This document shows positions 15,647 through 24,981 of a stretch of DNA of 62,412 bases, piece by piece (within the stretch, counting starts at the first letter, position 1; the number at the start of each line of letters is the position of its first letter). Under the pieces are notes generated by a model, which was not told where the DNA came from, did not search any database, and worked only from the letters and a program-made list of their open reading frames with translations. Source of the stretch: an uncultured Bacteroidales bacterium (lineage in GTDB: Bacteria > Bacteroidota > Bacteroidia > Bacteroidales > P3); NCBI GenBank assembly GCA_905233475.1, contig CAJOEN010000001.1, forward strand, positions 1 through 62,412, read 5' to 3'. A program made the position numbers and the translations under genes.

Positions 15647-17170
15647 ATGCAGAAAATACTGACAGCCGGACAGATACGCCGTGCCGACGCATTTACCATA
15701 GAACATGAGCCAATATCATCCATTGACCTCATGGAAGGTGCCGCTTTCGCCTGTTACAAATGGATTGCCGAAAATACGCCCGACAAAAAAAATGTTGTAA
15801 TAGTTTGTGGCACAGGCAACAACGGTGGCGACGGCCTTGCTTTGGCACGTATGTTGAGCAACGAGAGACATGTCGAAGTATTTATACTGCATTCGGACAA
15901 AAGTAGCGATGACTTCAAAACCAACCTTGAAAGGCTGAATAATTGTAATGACGTAAAAATCAATACCATAACTCCACAAGAAACCTTTTATATCCCCCAA
16001 AGCACGGACATACTAATAGACGCTGTTTTCGGTACCGGATTGAGCCGTCCGGCAAAAGGATGGTATGCCGATGTCCTGACGACAATGAACAATCACAGAC
16101 GTTCCACACACATAGCCATAGACATTCCTTCGGGACTTTTTGCCGACACCCCTACCCCACCCGACGGAACAATATTCGAAGCCGACATAACACTGACTTT
16201 CCAATTCGCGAAATTATCATTCCTTTTTGCTGAAAACTACCGTTTTGTAGGGGATTTCGTAGTTCTGCCAATAGGACTTTCGCCACAATTCACAGACAAC
16301 GAGTACACCCCATATCACCTCACCGACGACATTGCCATACCGGAAATACTACTCCAAAGGCCAAAATTCTCACACAAAGGTACTTACGGGCATTGTCTGC
16401 TTATTGCGGGAAGCTACGGCAAAATGGGGGCGGCAATACTTTCGGCAAAGGCTTGCCTGCGTACAGGGGCGGGACTTGTTACCGCTCATGTACCCAAGAA
16501 TGGCGTTGTTTGTATGCAGACAGCTTTTCCCGAGGCTATAGTATCAATCGACAATGACGAACAAGTTTTTTCTGCACCGCCGGAAGATTTAAGTCGTTAT
16601 AACACTGTGGCCATAGGCCCGGGAATAGGCACTTCGGGCAAAACCGTAGCGGCCATCGGAAATCTTTTTGAAAAATACACAAAGCCTGTGGTGATAGATG
16701 CCGACGCAATCAACTGTATAGCATTGGATAAGAGCTTGTTAGAAAAACTCCCCGAAAACAGCATACTTACACCGCATCACAAAGAGCTTGAACGCTTGGT
16801 GGGGCCTTGGGAGAATGGGTTCGAAAGGTTGGAAATACAAAGACAAATATCACAGTATCATAAAGTTACTATTATTTTCAAAGGAGCTCACACAAGTGTA
16901 TCCTTACCCGACGGCAAAGTGTTTTTCAATACCACCGGCAATGCGGGCATGGCCACAGCAGGAAGCGGCGACGTGCTTACGGGAATCATCGCGGGTCTTA
17001 TGGCTCAGGGCATAACACCCGAAATGGCGGCCATCTACGGGGTGTTCCTGCACGGAAAAGCCGGCGACAGGGCTTTTGTACAAAAAGGATTATCACTCAT
17101 TGCCTCCGACATTGTGGAGAATATCTGCAACATCTGCCAATCACCTATTACCCAAGATATTACACAATAA
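15647..17170 (+). CDS. nnr: Bifunctional NAD(P)H-hydrate epimerase / ADP-dependent NAD(P)H-hydrate dehydratase
   Basis: A 507-residue two-domain metabolite-repair enzyme that restores damaged NADH and NADPH hydrates. The N-terminal YjeF_N epimerase domain (about 1-215) has VVIVCGTGNNGGDGLALARML and DAVFGTGLSRP. The C-terminal ribokinase-like dehydratase domain (about 230-500) has KGTYGHCLLIAGSYGKMGAAIL, AIGPGIGTSGKT, ILTPHHKELERL and the catalytic NAGMATAGSGDVLTGIIAGL. Both domains look complete. The gene overlaps in another frame with a spurious upstream extension of the next gene; the real start of that gene is downstream at 17226. Confidence 0.95.
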   Translation: MQKILTAGQIRRADAFTIEHEPISSIDLMEGAAFACYKWIAENTPDKKNVVIVCGTGNNGGDGLALARMLSNERHVEVFILHSDKSSDDFKTNLERLNNCNDVKINTITPQETFYIPQSTDILIDAVFGTGLSRPAKGWYADVLTTMNNHRRSTHIAIDIPSGLFADTPTPPDGTIFEADITLTFQFAKLSFLFAENYRFVGDFVVLPIGLSPQFTDNEYTPYHLTDDIAIPEILLQRPKFSHKGTYGHCLLIAGSYGKMGAAILSAKACLRTGAGLVTAHVPKNGVVCMQTAFPEAIVSIDNDEQVFSAPPEDLSRYNTVAIGPGIGTSGKTVAAIGNLFEKYTKPVVIDADAINCIALDKSLLEKLPENSILTPHHKELERLVGPWENGFERLEIQRQISQYHKVTIIFKGAHTSVSLPDGKVFFNTTGNAGMATAGSGDVLTGIIAGLMAQGITPEMAAIYGVFLHGKAGDRAFVQKGLSLIASDIVENICNICQSPITQDITQ

Positions 17171-17225
17171 AATCGTGGTTGCAACGAAAATGTTTTTTTA
17201 TAACAATACAGTATATTTATCAAAA

Positions 17226-18701
17226 ATGAAACGGACTTTTTTAATCGGATTAGTTTTGGCTGGAATGAGTATTATTTCGTGCAACCACAACGACAATGCG
17301 TTGGAATTATTTGAAAAACGCGATACCAAGCGCGATGGTTTTGTGTATGTTGAAAACAAGCGTTTTATGCTCGACGGAAATGAGTGGTTCCCCTTAATGC
17401 TCAATTACAGGAATTACATTGACAACAGCGACAGCATAGTAAAAGTTTCTCCGTCAGGACATTACTACAGCAATAGCATGGCCGATGATTTCAAGAAAAT
17501 TTCTGACATGGGTTTCAACTGTTTGCGTATCTGTCTCAAAATGAGCTATAATTCCGACACTGCGGCTGTTTATCAGGCTATTGGCAATATGATAGATACT
17601 GCGGCACAGGCAAATTTGCGCGTAATGATGTTGCTCAACCCTCCGTTTGACAGCACTTCGATGGAATTTGTTGCGGGAATGTTGAGACATTTTGCCAACA
17701 CCCCCGCCATTTGGGCATACGATTTTTTCAACGAGCCATTATATTTTGACGAAGTTCCCGACCGCAACAAAATCGAAGCTTACAAGATTGTAAGTTCTTG
17801 GCGCAAGCTGATGTGTGAAAACGCGCCAAATCAGTTGTTTACCATCGGTTTTTCCGAACCCATAGAGGTGTTTGAATGGGATCCGATAATGCTGCCCGTG
17901 GATTTTGTAGAAATGCACACATACCACCCATTAAGGGTTGCCAGCGAAATGTATTGGTACAGCAACAATTGCACTACAAAACCTTGGATGGTGGGAGAAA
18001 TTTCGCTACCCGCCGACAACGACAGCGTGAGCTACGAAGAGCAACGGCAGTTTATGCTACAGTCGTTTGCCATAGCCCGTAGCATGGGTGCGGCAGGATT
18101 TGGCTGGTGGGAGTATATGGATAACCCCAACGAAGTAAATTTCGAGGGACAATACACAGCCCTTATCAATCCTTCAAAAATAATGAAACCCGCTGCGTAT
18201 GAAGTGGCTACGCTTATGAGCCTGCCTATCTCCAAAGAATTGTCGAACATGCCCCCCAACTATTACAATATGGTGGGTTACAACAATATAGCCTTATCAG
18301 GACGTATTATCGACGACAATGGTCGCCCTGTAAGCAACGCCTTGATACGCGGCTGGACCGAAGACTGGATAGGCATGAATACCTACAGCGATAACGACGG
18401 GTGTTTTGTGCTTTACAGCAACGATTTCAGCGTACATTTCGAAGTGTCGGCTCCCTATATGGGAACTACAAAATTCCATTTGGACAACATTAAATACACT
18501 TTTGCCGATTCGGTTAAAAACAGCAAATGGAAACCCGAGAGTTTCCCAAACAGATACCTTGAATATCAGAGCATTGACTACCATCCGTTTCTTGAGGGAG
18601 ACAGCCTGACATTGATTTTTAACCCTAAATTGTTCAATAGGTACAAAGCCAAAGGCTGTTTGGGAACCGTTAAACTGAAACGCATAAAAATCCGAACTTA
18701 A
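17226..18701 (+). CDS. GH5-like glycoside hydrolase lipoprotein with a C-terminal carboxypeptidase-regulatory-like domain
   Basis: A 491-residue protein. The ATG at 17226 starts a lipoprotein signal (MSIISC), whereas a longer frame from 17076 would overlap nnr. Residues ~40-350 form a TIM barrel of the cellulase (GH5/clan A) type: GFNCLRIC, AYDFFNEP with acid/base Glu170, MHTYHP, and WMVGEIS with nucleophile Glu258. Both catalytic glutamates are present. Residues ~365-430 resemble a CarboxypepD_reg/Ig-like domain (GRIIDDNGRPVSNALIRG). Likely a surface or periplasmic glycan hydrolase; the substrate is unknown and no SusCD pair or sugar regulator lies nearby. Confidence 0.75.
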   Translation: MKRTFLIGLVLAGMSIISCNHNDNALELFEKRDTKRDGFVYVENKRFMLDGNEWFPLMLNYRNYIDNSDSIVKVSPSGHYYSNSMADDFKKISDMGFNCLRICLKMSYNSDTAAVYQAIGNMIDTAAQANLRVMMLLNPPFDSTSMEFVAGMLRHFANTPAIWAYDFFNEPLYFDEVPDRNKIEAYKIVSSWRKLMCENAPNQLFTIGFSEPIEVFEWDPIMLPVDFVEMHTYHPLRVASEMYWYSNNCTTKPWMVGEISLPADNDSVSYEEQRQFMLQSFAIARSMGAAGFGWWEYMDNPNEVNFEGQYTALINPSKIMKPAAYEVATLMSLPISKELSNMPPNYYNMVGYNNIALSGRIIDDNGRPVSNALIRGWTEDWIGMNTYSDNDGCFVLYSNDFSVHFEVSAPYMGTTKFHLDNIKYTFADSVKNSKWKPESFPNRYLEYQSIDYHPFLEGDSLTLIFNPKLFNRYKAKGCLGTVKLKRIKIRT

Positions 18702-18743
18702 AAATCTACTCATAAATGCAACTCGGTTGCGGCAAAAAGTTGC

Positions 18744-18751
18744 TAATTTTG
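18744..18751 (+). promoter_or_regulatory. -7 promoter box of the metal P-type ATPase gene
   Basis: TAATTTTG followed by CA, 31 bp before the ATG at 18782, which makes the short leader consistent with that start. Confidence 0.55.
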
Positions 18752-18781
18752 CAAAAAAAAAATAAAATAAAAATAAAAACC

Positions 18782-20653
18782 ATGAACAAAAAACTTTTGC
18801 GAACAATAGCAACGGCACTGCTACTTGCCGGCGCCGTAACCATCGAAAAAACAACCACTTTGCCGATATGGCAGTTACTTCTTGTGTACCTTGTCCCCTA
18901 TCTGCTGATAAGCTACGACATACTTGCCGAATCGGTGGAAGGAATTATGGAAGGAGAGCCTTTCAACGAGGATTTATTGATGTCCATCGCCACAATAGGG
19001 GCTTTGATGATAGGTTTCCTCCCTCAGGCTGAAACTCAGTTCCCCGAGGCCGTATTCATAATGCTGTTTTTCCAGATTGGCGATATGTTCGAAGATTACG
19101 CCGAGGACAAAAACCGACGCTCCATAGCACATCTTATGGACATTCGTCCCGACCACGCCAACGTGATACGCGACGGAGCAGAACTCTCCGTGTCCCCCGA
19201 AGAGGTGACGGTAGGAGAACTAATACTTGTAAAAACTGGCGAAAAAGTGCCTATGGACGGGACCGTAGTTGAGGGAGCTTCATCGCTAAACACTGCGGCA
19301 CTAACAGGCGAAAGCCTGCCACGCTCCATTGCCGAAGGCGACATCGTACTTTCGGGAAGCATAAACATCTCCGGCACAATTAAAGTGCGTGTTACCAAGG
19401 CTTTTGCCGACTCTACAGTATCCAAAATCCTCGACCTTGTAGAAAACGCACAGCAGAACAAATCGCGTAGCGAGACTTTCATCACCCGTTTTGCAAGGAT
19501 ATACACCCCTGTTGTTGTAGCTGCCGCCGTGCTTGTGGCATTTGTCCCACCCTTGCTTTCGGGCAGTTTCGCAATAAATTTCGCCACATGGCTTTACCGT
19601 GCCCTTATGTTTCTTATAGTGTCTTGTCCGTGTGCCTTGGTAATTTCGGTACCTCTTGCATTTTTCGGCGGCATAGGCAAGGCTTCACGCCATGGCATTC
19701 TTGTAAAAGGCTCCAACTATATGGATGCCTTGTCCAAACTTGATACTGTAGTTTTCGACAAAACCGGAACCCTAACTCGCGGCGAGTTCGAGGTGGTTTC
19801 GGTACACCCCAACGAGATTGGGGCCACAGAACTTCTGCACCTTGCCTCGCACGTGGAGAACTACAGCACCCACCCGATAGCCGTTTCACTGAAAAACGCA
19901 TGGCACGAGGAGTGTCCCGACTGCACGGTAACCGACACGCAAGAGATTGCCGGACAAGGCATACGGGCCGTGGTGAACGGCGACACAGTGTGCGTGGGCA
20001 ACGCCAAAATGATGGACGCAATCGGTGTGGAATACAACCACAATACCACGCACGGTACAGTGGTGCATGTATGTATCAACAACCGCTATGCGGGACATAT
20101 TGTGGTTTCGGACAAAGTGAAAAGCGACGCCGCACAGGCCATTGCCGACTTGTACAAAACAGGTGTGCGACGCACCCTTATGCTCACCGGCGACAACGAA
20201 GAGACTGGCTTGGCTGTGGCCTCGCAACTTGGAATAGACGAATATTGTGCAGGACTGCTTCCCGCCGACAAGGTAGAGCACATGCAAAAGATAATTGCGG
20301 AACGCGGCAAAGATGGTTATTCGGCTTTCGTCGGCGACGGTATAAACGACGCTCCCGTGCTGGCTTTGGCCGATGTAGGCATAGCTATGGGGGCACTTGG
20401 CTCCGACGCGGCTATCGAGGCCGCCGATGTGGTAGTGATGGACGACAGTCTTGCAAAAATACCATTGGCCATGCAGATAGCACGTCAGACTGTACGCATA
20501 GCCACAGAAAACGTATGCTTTGCCATAACGGTGAAAATTTTGGTGCTACTATTTGCCATTGTGGGCATTGCCCATCTTTGGATGGCCGTTTTCGCCGACG
20601 TGGGAGTTACAGTGCTTGCCATTCTCAACGCCATGCGCATGTTAAAAAAATAA
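18782..20653 (+). CDS. Heavy-metal translocating P1B-type ATPase (Zn/Cd/Co type)
   Basis: A 623-residue P-type ATPase that exports divalent metal with ATP. Motifs in order: TGES in the actuator domain, the membrane metal-binding SCPCALVIS (Cys282, Cys284), the phosphorylation site DKTGTLT (about 327), HPIAVSLK-type HP motif, TGDNEETG and GDGINDAPVLALADVGIAMG. The CPC motif fits Zn/Cd/Pb or Cu exporters; the lack of an N-terminal HMA domain and the absence of Cu-type NxxMH-like residues near the end favour the Zn/Cd/Co class. The start at 18782 fits the promoter at 18744. A Fur-family regulator gene follows 63 bp downstream, which supports metal-dependent control. Confidence 0.92.
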   Translation: MNKKLLRTIATALLLAGAVTIEKTTTLPIWQLLLVYLVPYLLISYDILAESVEGIMEGEPFNEDLLMSIATIGALMIGFLPQAETQFPEAVFIMLFFQIGDMFEDYAEDKNRRSIAHLMDIRPDHANVIRDGAELSVSPEEVTVGELILVKTGEKVPMDGTVVEGASSLNTAALTGESLPRSIAEGDIVLSGSINISGTIKVRVTKAFADSTVSKILDLVENAQQNKSRSETFITRFARIYTPVVVAAAVLVAFVPPLLSGSFAINFATWLYRALMFLIVSCPCALVISVPLAFFGGIGKASRHGILVKGSNYMDALSKLDTVVFDKTGTLTRGEFEVVSVHPNEIGATELLHLASHVENYSTHPIAVSLKNAWHEECPDCTVTDTQEIAGQGIRAVVNGDTVCVGNAKMMDAIGVEYNHNTTHGTVVHVCINNRYAGHIVVSDKVKSDAAQAIADLYKTGVRRTLMLTGDNEETGLAVASQLGIDEYCAGLLPADKVEHMQKIIAERGKDGYSAFVGDGINDAPVLALADVGIAMGALGSDAAIEAADVVVMDDSLAKIPLAMQIARQTVRIATENVCFAITVKILVLLFAIVGIAHLWMAVFADVGVTVLAILNAMRMLKK

Positions 20654-20689
20654 CCACAAATGATGATGGATTCTACGCTTTTTATTTCG

Positions 20690-20697
20690 TAATTTTG
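20690..20697 (+). promoter_or_regulatory. -7 promoter box of the Fur-family gene
   Basis: TAATTTTG followed by CA, 19 bp before the ATG at 20717, giving a leader of only about a dozen bases. Confidence 0.5.
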
Positions 20698-20716
20698 CAT
20701 TGAAAATACAACAATC

Positions 20717-21133
20717 ATGCAACAGCAGAAATACGTGGAAATGCTTGAACAGCATGGCGTTAAGCCAACAGCTAACCGTTTGTTGGTACTTGCCGTTTTG
20801 TGCGAAGCCGAACATCCGCTTTCGCTAAAGGAGATAGAAGGACGTGTGGCCTCCATCGACAAATCGGGGGTGTTCCGCACCTTGTCGGTATTCCGCAACC
20901 ATCATCTTATACACGTTATAGATGGAGCGGAAAACGGTGTGCGTTACGAACTGTGCCACAACCATACCGACGATGCCGACAACGACCTGCACCTGCATTT
21001 CTTTTGCGAAAACTGCAAAAAAACCTACTGCTTGGAAACCCCTATTCCCAATGTATATCTCCCAGAAGGATTCGAAGCCCGATACGGCAACTATATTATA
21101 AAAGGGATATGCCCAAAATGCGGAAAAAGATAA
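20717..21133 (+). CDS. Fur-family metal-responsive transcriptional regulator
   Basis: A 138-residue Fur/Zur/PerR-type repressor. The N-terminal winged helix reads GVKPTANRLLVLAVL and SGVFRTLSVFRNHHLIH. The C-terminal dimer domain carries the structural zinc site CENC (Cys97, Cys100) and CPKC (Cys132, Cys135), and HNHTDDADNDLHLHFFC supplies the regulatory metal ligands. The location next to a Zn/Cd-type P-type ATPase suggests zinc sensing, but Fur, Zur and PerR cannot be told apart from motifs alone. It has its own promoter at 20690. A regulator that controls the adjacent exporter is a reasonable inference. Confidence 0.9.
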   Translation: MQQQKYVEMLEQHGVKPTANRLLVLAVLCEAEHPLSLKEIEGRVASIDKSGVFRTLSVFRNHHLIHVIDGAENGVRYELCHNHTDDADNDLHLHFFCENCKKTYCLETPIPNVYLPEGFEARYGNYIIKGICPKCGKR

Positions 21134-21276
21134 TGCGACGGGACAACCGTCAAACCTTTTTCTTCATTCTTACGCAATCTCGCTCCATCTTACTGAATAT
21201 CAATATAAAACACCATTGTTTTGTTTCTCGACAAAGGTTGGGGCAAACGAAATTAAAAAATACGGAAAAAAAATCG

Positions 21277-21284
21277 TATCTTTG
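21277..21284 (+). promoter_or_regulatory. -7 promoter box of the S8 protease gene
   Basis: TATCTTTG followed by CA, 44 bp before the ATG at 21328; this supports that start rather than far-upstream in-frame codons that overlap the Fur gene. Confidence 0.65.
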
Positions 21285-21327
21285 CAAAATTCTTAAAATA
21301 GAAAAAAATGTTAAACTTACAATTTTT

Positions 21328-24300
21328 ATGAATATGAGAAAAAAACTATTGGCTATTTTGTTTGCCGCAGCGACTTGCTCAGCCGTTGCACAAAACAAAG
21401 ACTTGGATTACAGCAAGGCTGAAGGGGAAAAATCCAAAATTGAGTTTTCGGTTAACGGCCTTTCGGGAATGTCATCGTTCCTGTATCTTGACCTTAAACA
21501 GGGCAAGGAAGATTTGGCCGAGAAATATGATTTTGTACAAATCAACGGCCAGTGGAACGTAATAGCTCTTATGAGCATTAACGCCGACAAAACACCTTTG
21601 TTGGAACAATTCGGCATATCCAGAAACGGCACTCAAAAAAGCAAATTCAACAGTTTTTCCATTCCTGTGGACAATTTTGTTGCCTTTGTTGAATCCAACA
21701 TTGCCGACTATATCGACATTGGCGACAGAGCCCAAACACAGATGGACTCGGCACGCTACTACACCCATGCCGACTGGGCACAGGCCGGAAGAGGCAACAA
21801 CGTTTCGTTACCCAAAGGCTATTGCGGAAAGGATGTTGTGGTTGGTATTGTGGACATAGGATTTGACTACACCCACCGCAATTTCTTTGACTCCACAGAA
21901 ACAAAATACCGTGTGGTAAGAGTGTGGGACCAAAACAACAACGGCACTCCGCCTTCGGGATACAGCTACGGCAACGAGATGAAAACACGTGCTCAAATTC
22001 TTGCCGCACTGTACAGCCACAACGACCAAACCCACGGCTCGCACGTGGCAGGTATTGCCGGCGGTGGCGGAGCCAACTGCGACACGACAAAACAATACAA
22101 AGGCATGGCTCCCGAAAGCGACTTGGTATTTGTTTCCGCAAGCGGCAACTCAAGCCTTTTATTCGACGGAATAACATACATACTCAACTATGCCGATTCG
22201 ATTGGCAAACCATGTGTGATAAACCTCAGCTGGGGCAGTCAGGTTGGTCCGCACGACGGCACCGCCGCCATAGACCAAAACTGCGACTACCTTATAAACA
22301 ACTACTACACCGAGGGATCTCTGATAGTAATTTCGGCCGGCAACGATGGCGCAATGCCACTGCATCTGAGCAAGGAGTTTTCCTCAAACGACACCTCTAT
22401 ACGGACTTTTTTGGTAACAACGAACTATGAGCATAATGTAAACAATTATATTGACATTTGGGGCGAAGTGGGAAACACTTTCTCCGTCCGTGTATCGGTT
22501 GTGGACACCGTAACAGGGCAGGTTATTTCCACAACACGTTTCGGTATGGGAAACTCAACATCCGGCAGCACATCCATTGCCAACTGCAACATAAATTACT
22601 ATATCTATCCTCAATCCAGTCTAAACAACAAGCCCAATATTACTCTGTATATCAACAATAGTAACGAAAGCATAAGAACACGCAAGGTGCTTATCGAAGT
22701 GTGTGCAACCCGTGGCACCGTACACGAATGGGCATACCAAGCCTATCTGTCTTCGTGCCAAATAAACGGTGTGCAGGCCGGAAACACCAATTACACCATC
22801 AATGCGTGGGGACAAGCCGACAAACAGATAATGGTGGCTTCGTATAACACCCGCCGCTACTGGTACAATCCCGGGGTAAGTGGCTGGTATCACATGAGCA
22901 ATGCAACACCCGTAGGAGCACGCTCTGTCTTCTCGAGCATAGGTCCGAGCCTTACTTCGGGGAAAATAAAACCCGACATTTCCGCTCCTGGCTGCGTGAT
23001 AATCTCCTCGTACAACTACGGTGCCGGATATAACTTTTCGAGTCCCTACATCACCCATTCTATTTACAACGGCAACCACAATAGCGTTTTCGGAGCCATG
23101 CAAGGCACCTCAATGGCCGCTCCAGCCGCTTCCGGAATTATCGCTCTTTGGCTTGAAGCCTATCCGTATCTCACCGTAGATCAGGTTAAATATCTCTTTA
23201 ACAATCACTCCATAACCGACAACTACACGGGTGTTATCCCCGCTTCTGGAAGTGTTTATTTCGGTCGCGGCAAAATTGATGCCTTTGCTGGACTGCAGAC
23301 CATACTGCAAAAAACGGCAAAACCTGTGATAACCCTCAGCGGAGACACCACTTTATGTACAGGACAAACGCTTACTATGACCGCTCCCGCAGGTTACGCC
23401 CAATACTATTGGAGCAACGGCGACACTACACGTGCCATCACCGTTTCGCAACAGGGTTCTTACTCTGTACGCCTTGTATCCGCCGAAGGATTTCGAACAC
23501 CTTATTCCGACACCATCAGGGTTCGCGTGCTGCAACGCCTGACAACCACCATAAGCCACGACACAATCGTATGCGTGGGCAACAGCGTAAGCCTTACGGT
23601 AAACGGCGGTGCCAAATACCATTGGAGTACCGGCGACACAACAGCAACCATAAATGCAATCCCCTTGACTACAACTACTTATACCGTAATCAGCGACAGT
23701 GTAAACAGATGTTCGAAAACCGACTCTGTAACGGTTACCGTATTACAGCCCATGACAACCACCATTAGCCGCGATACTAACGTATGTTCGGGCAACAGCG
23801 TAAGCCTTACGGTGAACGGCGGTGCCACACATCTCTGGAACACCGGCGACACAACAGCGACTATTAGCGTAACACCCTCGTCTACAACTACATACACCGT
23901 AGTTAGCGATAGCGCCGGCAAATGCCCACAACACGACAGCGTAACAGTTACCGTATTGCAATACCTTACAACCTCCATCAGCCGCGACACAGCCATCTGT
24001 ATAGGCGAAAGCGTTGCCCTCGCTGTCAGCGGAGGCACCTCGCAACTTTGGAGCACCGGCGACACTACAGTAACCATTGTAGTAACTCCTTCGGTTACAG
24101 CGATATACAGCGTAATTAGCGAACAAACAGGTTTCTGTTCCAAGACCGACAGCGTTACAGTAACCGTAAAAAGATACGTTTCAAATTGGTGGGTATCCAA
24201 TGACACTACAGTGTGTCCGGGAGAGTTTGTAACCCTCACTGCAAGAGGCGGCGATTCGTACGCATGGATGGGAATACATCCAGGATGGGATACCAACCAA

Positions 24301-24909
24301 ACTATTATTTATGAAGTTATGTATCCTTGGCAACCTATTTTGGTACGCATCGACAGTACGGGACTTTGTTCCGTGTGGGATTCATTAAATATTTATGCTT
24401 ACCCTCAGGCACACGTGGAAATCCGCAACCAAGCAGGCGAAGTGGCCGACCATTATGGTGTAAGATGGGATATTCCGGACTACAGCACTACACTTACCGC
24501 CACCGGACAGACGGGACAGACATACCTATGGTCGACAGGCGACACAACTGCCTCCATCACAGTTTCGCCCACCGTGCCGACACTCTACTCCGTTGTTTCT
24601 ACAACCGAGCACGGATGCATGGATAGCATTTCGGTAACAGTGCTATGTCTCAACGCCTCAATATCCACCGCCGACGAGCTTGGCTTCAAGCTGTATCCAA
24701 ATCCCGCCAGCACTTCGGTAACTATCGAGGGTGCCAACATGAGCGAAATTACCATCTACAACACTTTGGGACAGGTGGTGAAAAAGTTCGAAAACAACGA
24801 CAAAGACACCATTGTTATCCCGCTTAAGGACTTTGCCAAAGGCGTTTACGTGACTTCCGTGAAAGACAGCCTCGGCAAAACCGGCCGCAGGACTTTTGTG
24901 GTGAAGTAA
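21328..24909 (+). CDS. Secreted S8 (subtilisin-like) protease with Ig-like repeats and a T9SS sorting domain
   Basis: A 1193-residue exported protease. The N-terminal signal peptide (ATG 21328 or 21334) ends near AVAQ. The S8 catalytic triad is Asp176 (GIVDIGFDYTH), His236 (HGSHVAGIAGG) and Ser595 (GTSMAAPAASG); the long gap between His and Ser holds a beta-rich insert. After about residue 665 come six Ig-like modules of about 70 residues (pattern C.G.sv.Ltv.GG...w.tGdTTati...p..tttYtv); three are 213 bp apart at DNA level (23542, 23755, 23968). The last ~75 residues are a type A T9SS C-terminal domain (KLYPNPASTSVTI, YNTLGQVVKKF, GVYVTSV), so the protein should be exported by T9SS and attached to, or released from, the cell surface. 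Confidence 0.92.
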   Translation: MNMRKKLLAILFAAATCSAVAQNKDLDYSKAEGEKSKIEFSVNGLSGMSSFLYLDLKQGKEDLAEKYDFVQINGQWNVIALMSINADKTPLLEQFGISRNGTQKSKFNSFSIPVDNFVAFVESNIADYIDIGDRAQTQMDSARYYTHADWAQAGRGNNVSLPKGYCGKDVVVGIVDIGFDYTHRNFFDSTETKYRVVRVWDQNNNGTPPSGYSYGNEMKTRAQILAALYSHNDQTHGSHVAGIAGGGGANCDTTKQYKGMAPESDLVFVSASGNSSLLFDGITYILNYADSIGKPCVINLSWGSQVGPHDGTAAIDQNCDYLINNYYTEGSLIVISAGNDGAMPLHLSKEFSSNDTSIRTFLVTTNYEHNVNNYIDIWGEVGNTFSVRVSVVDTVTGQVISTTRFGMGNSTSGSTSIANCNINYYIYPQSSLNNKPNITLYINNSNESIRTRKVLIEVCATRGTVHEWAYQAYLSSCQINGVQAGNTNYTINAWGQADKQIMVASYNTRRYWYNPGVSGWYHMSNATPVGARSVFSSIGPSLTSGKIKPDISAPGCVIISSYNYGAGYNFSSPYITHSIYNGNHNSVFGAMQGTSMAAPAASGIIALWLEAYPYLTVDQVKYLFNNHSITDNYTGVIPASGSVYFGRGKIDAFAGLQTILQKTAKPVITLSGDTTLCTGQTLTMTAPAGYAQYYWSNGDTTRAITVSQQGSYSVRLVSAEGFRTPYSDTIRVRVLQRLTTTISHDTIVCVGNSVSLTVNGGAKYHWSTGDTTATINAIPLTTTTYTVISDSVNRCSKTDSVTVTVLQPMTTTISRDTNVCSGNSVSLTVNGGATHLWNTGDTTATISVTPSSTTTYTVVSDSAGKCPQHDSVTVTVLQYLTTSISRDTAICIGESVALAVSGGTSQLWSTGDTTVTIVVTPSVTAIYSVISEQTGFCSKTDSVTVTVKRYVSNWWVSNDTTVCPGEFVTLTARGGDSYAWMGIHPGWDTNQTIIYEVMYPWQPILVRIDSTGLCSVWDSLNIYAYPQAHVEIRNQAGEVADHYGVRWDIPDYSTTLTATGQTGQTYLWSTGDTTASITVSPTVPTLYSVVSTTEHGCMDSISVTVLCLNASISTADELGFKLYPNPASTSVTIEGANMSEITIYNTLGQVVKKFENNDKDTIVIPLKDFAKGVYVTSVKDSLGKTGRRTFVVK
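23542..24180 (+). repeat. Three tandem 213-bp coding repeats in the S8 protease gene
   Basis: Units begin at 23542, 23755 and 23968 with near-identical openings (ACAACCACCAT, ACAACCACCAT, ACAACCTCCAT). Each encodes one 71-residue Ig-like module. Exact spacing without indels points to recent duplication. Confidence 0.8.
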
Positions 24910-24932
24910 AACACCACAACCATTTATACAAA

Positions 24933-24968
24933 AAATCGTGCCTTTGAAAAGGCACGATTTTTTTTTAT
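24933..24968. terminator. Bidirectional terminator between the S8 protease gene and ruvB
   Basis: A 12-bp stem, AAATCGTGCCTT / AAGGCACGATTT (24933-24944 and 24949-24960), has T runs on both strands and lies between two convergent genes. Confidence 0.85.
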
Positions 24969-24981
24969 TCTATTACGAAAT

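Noticed and set aside
23542-24180. Tandem repeats as a possible CRISPR array
   Set aside because: Repeats are 213 bp, in frame within a protease gene and encode Ig-like modules, not short direct repeats with spacers.
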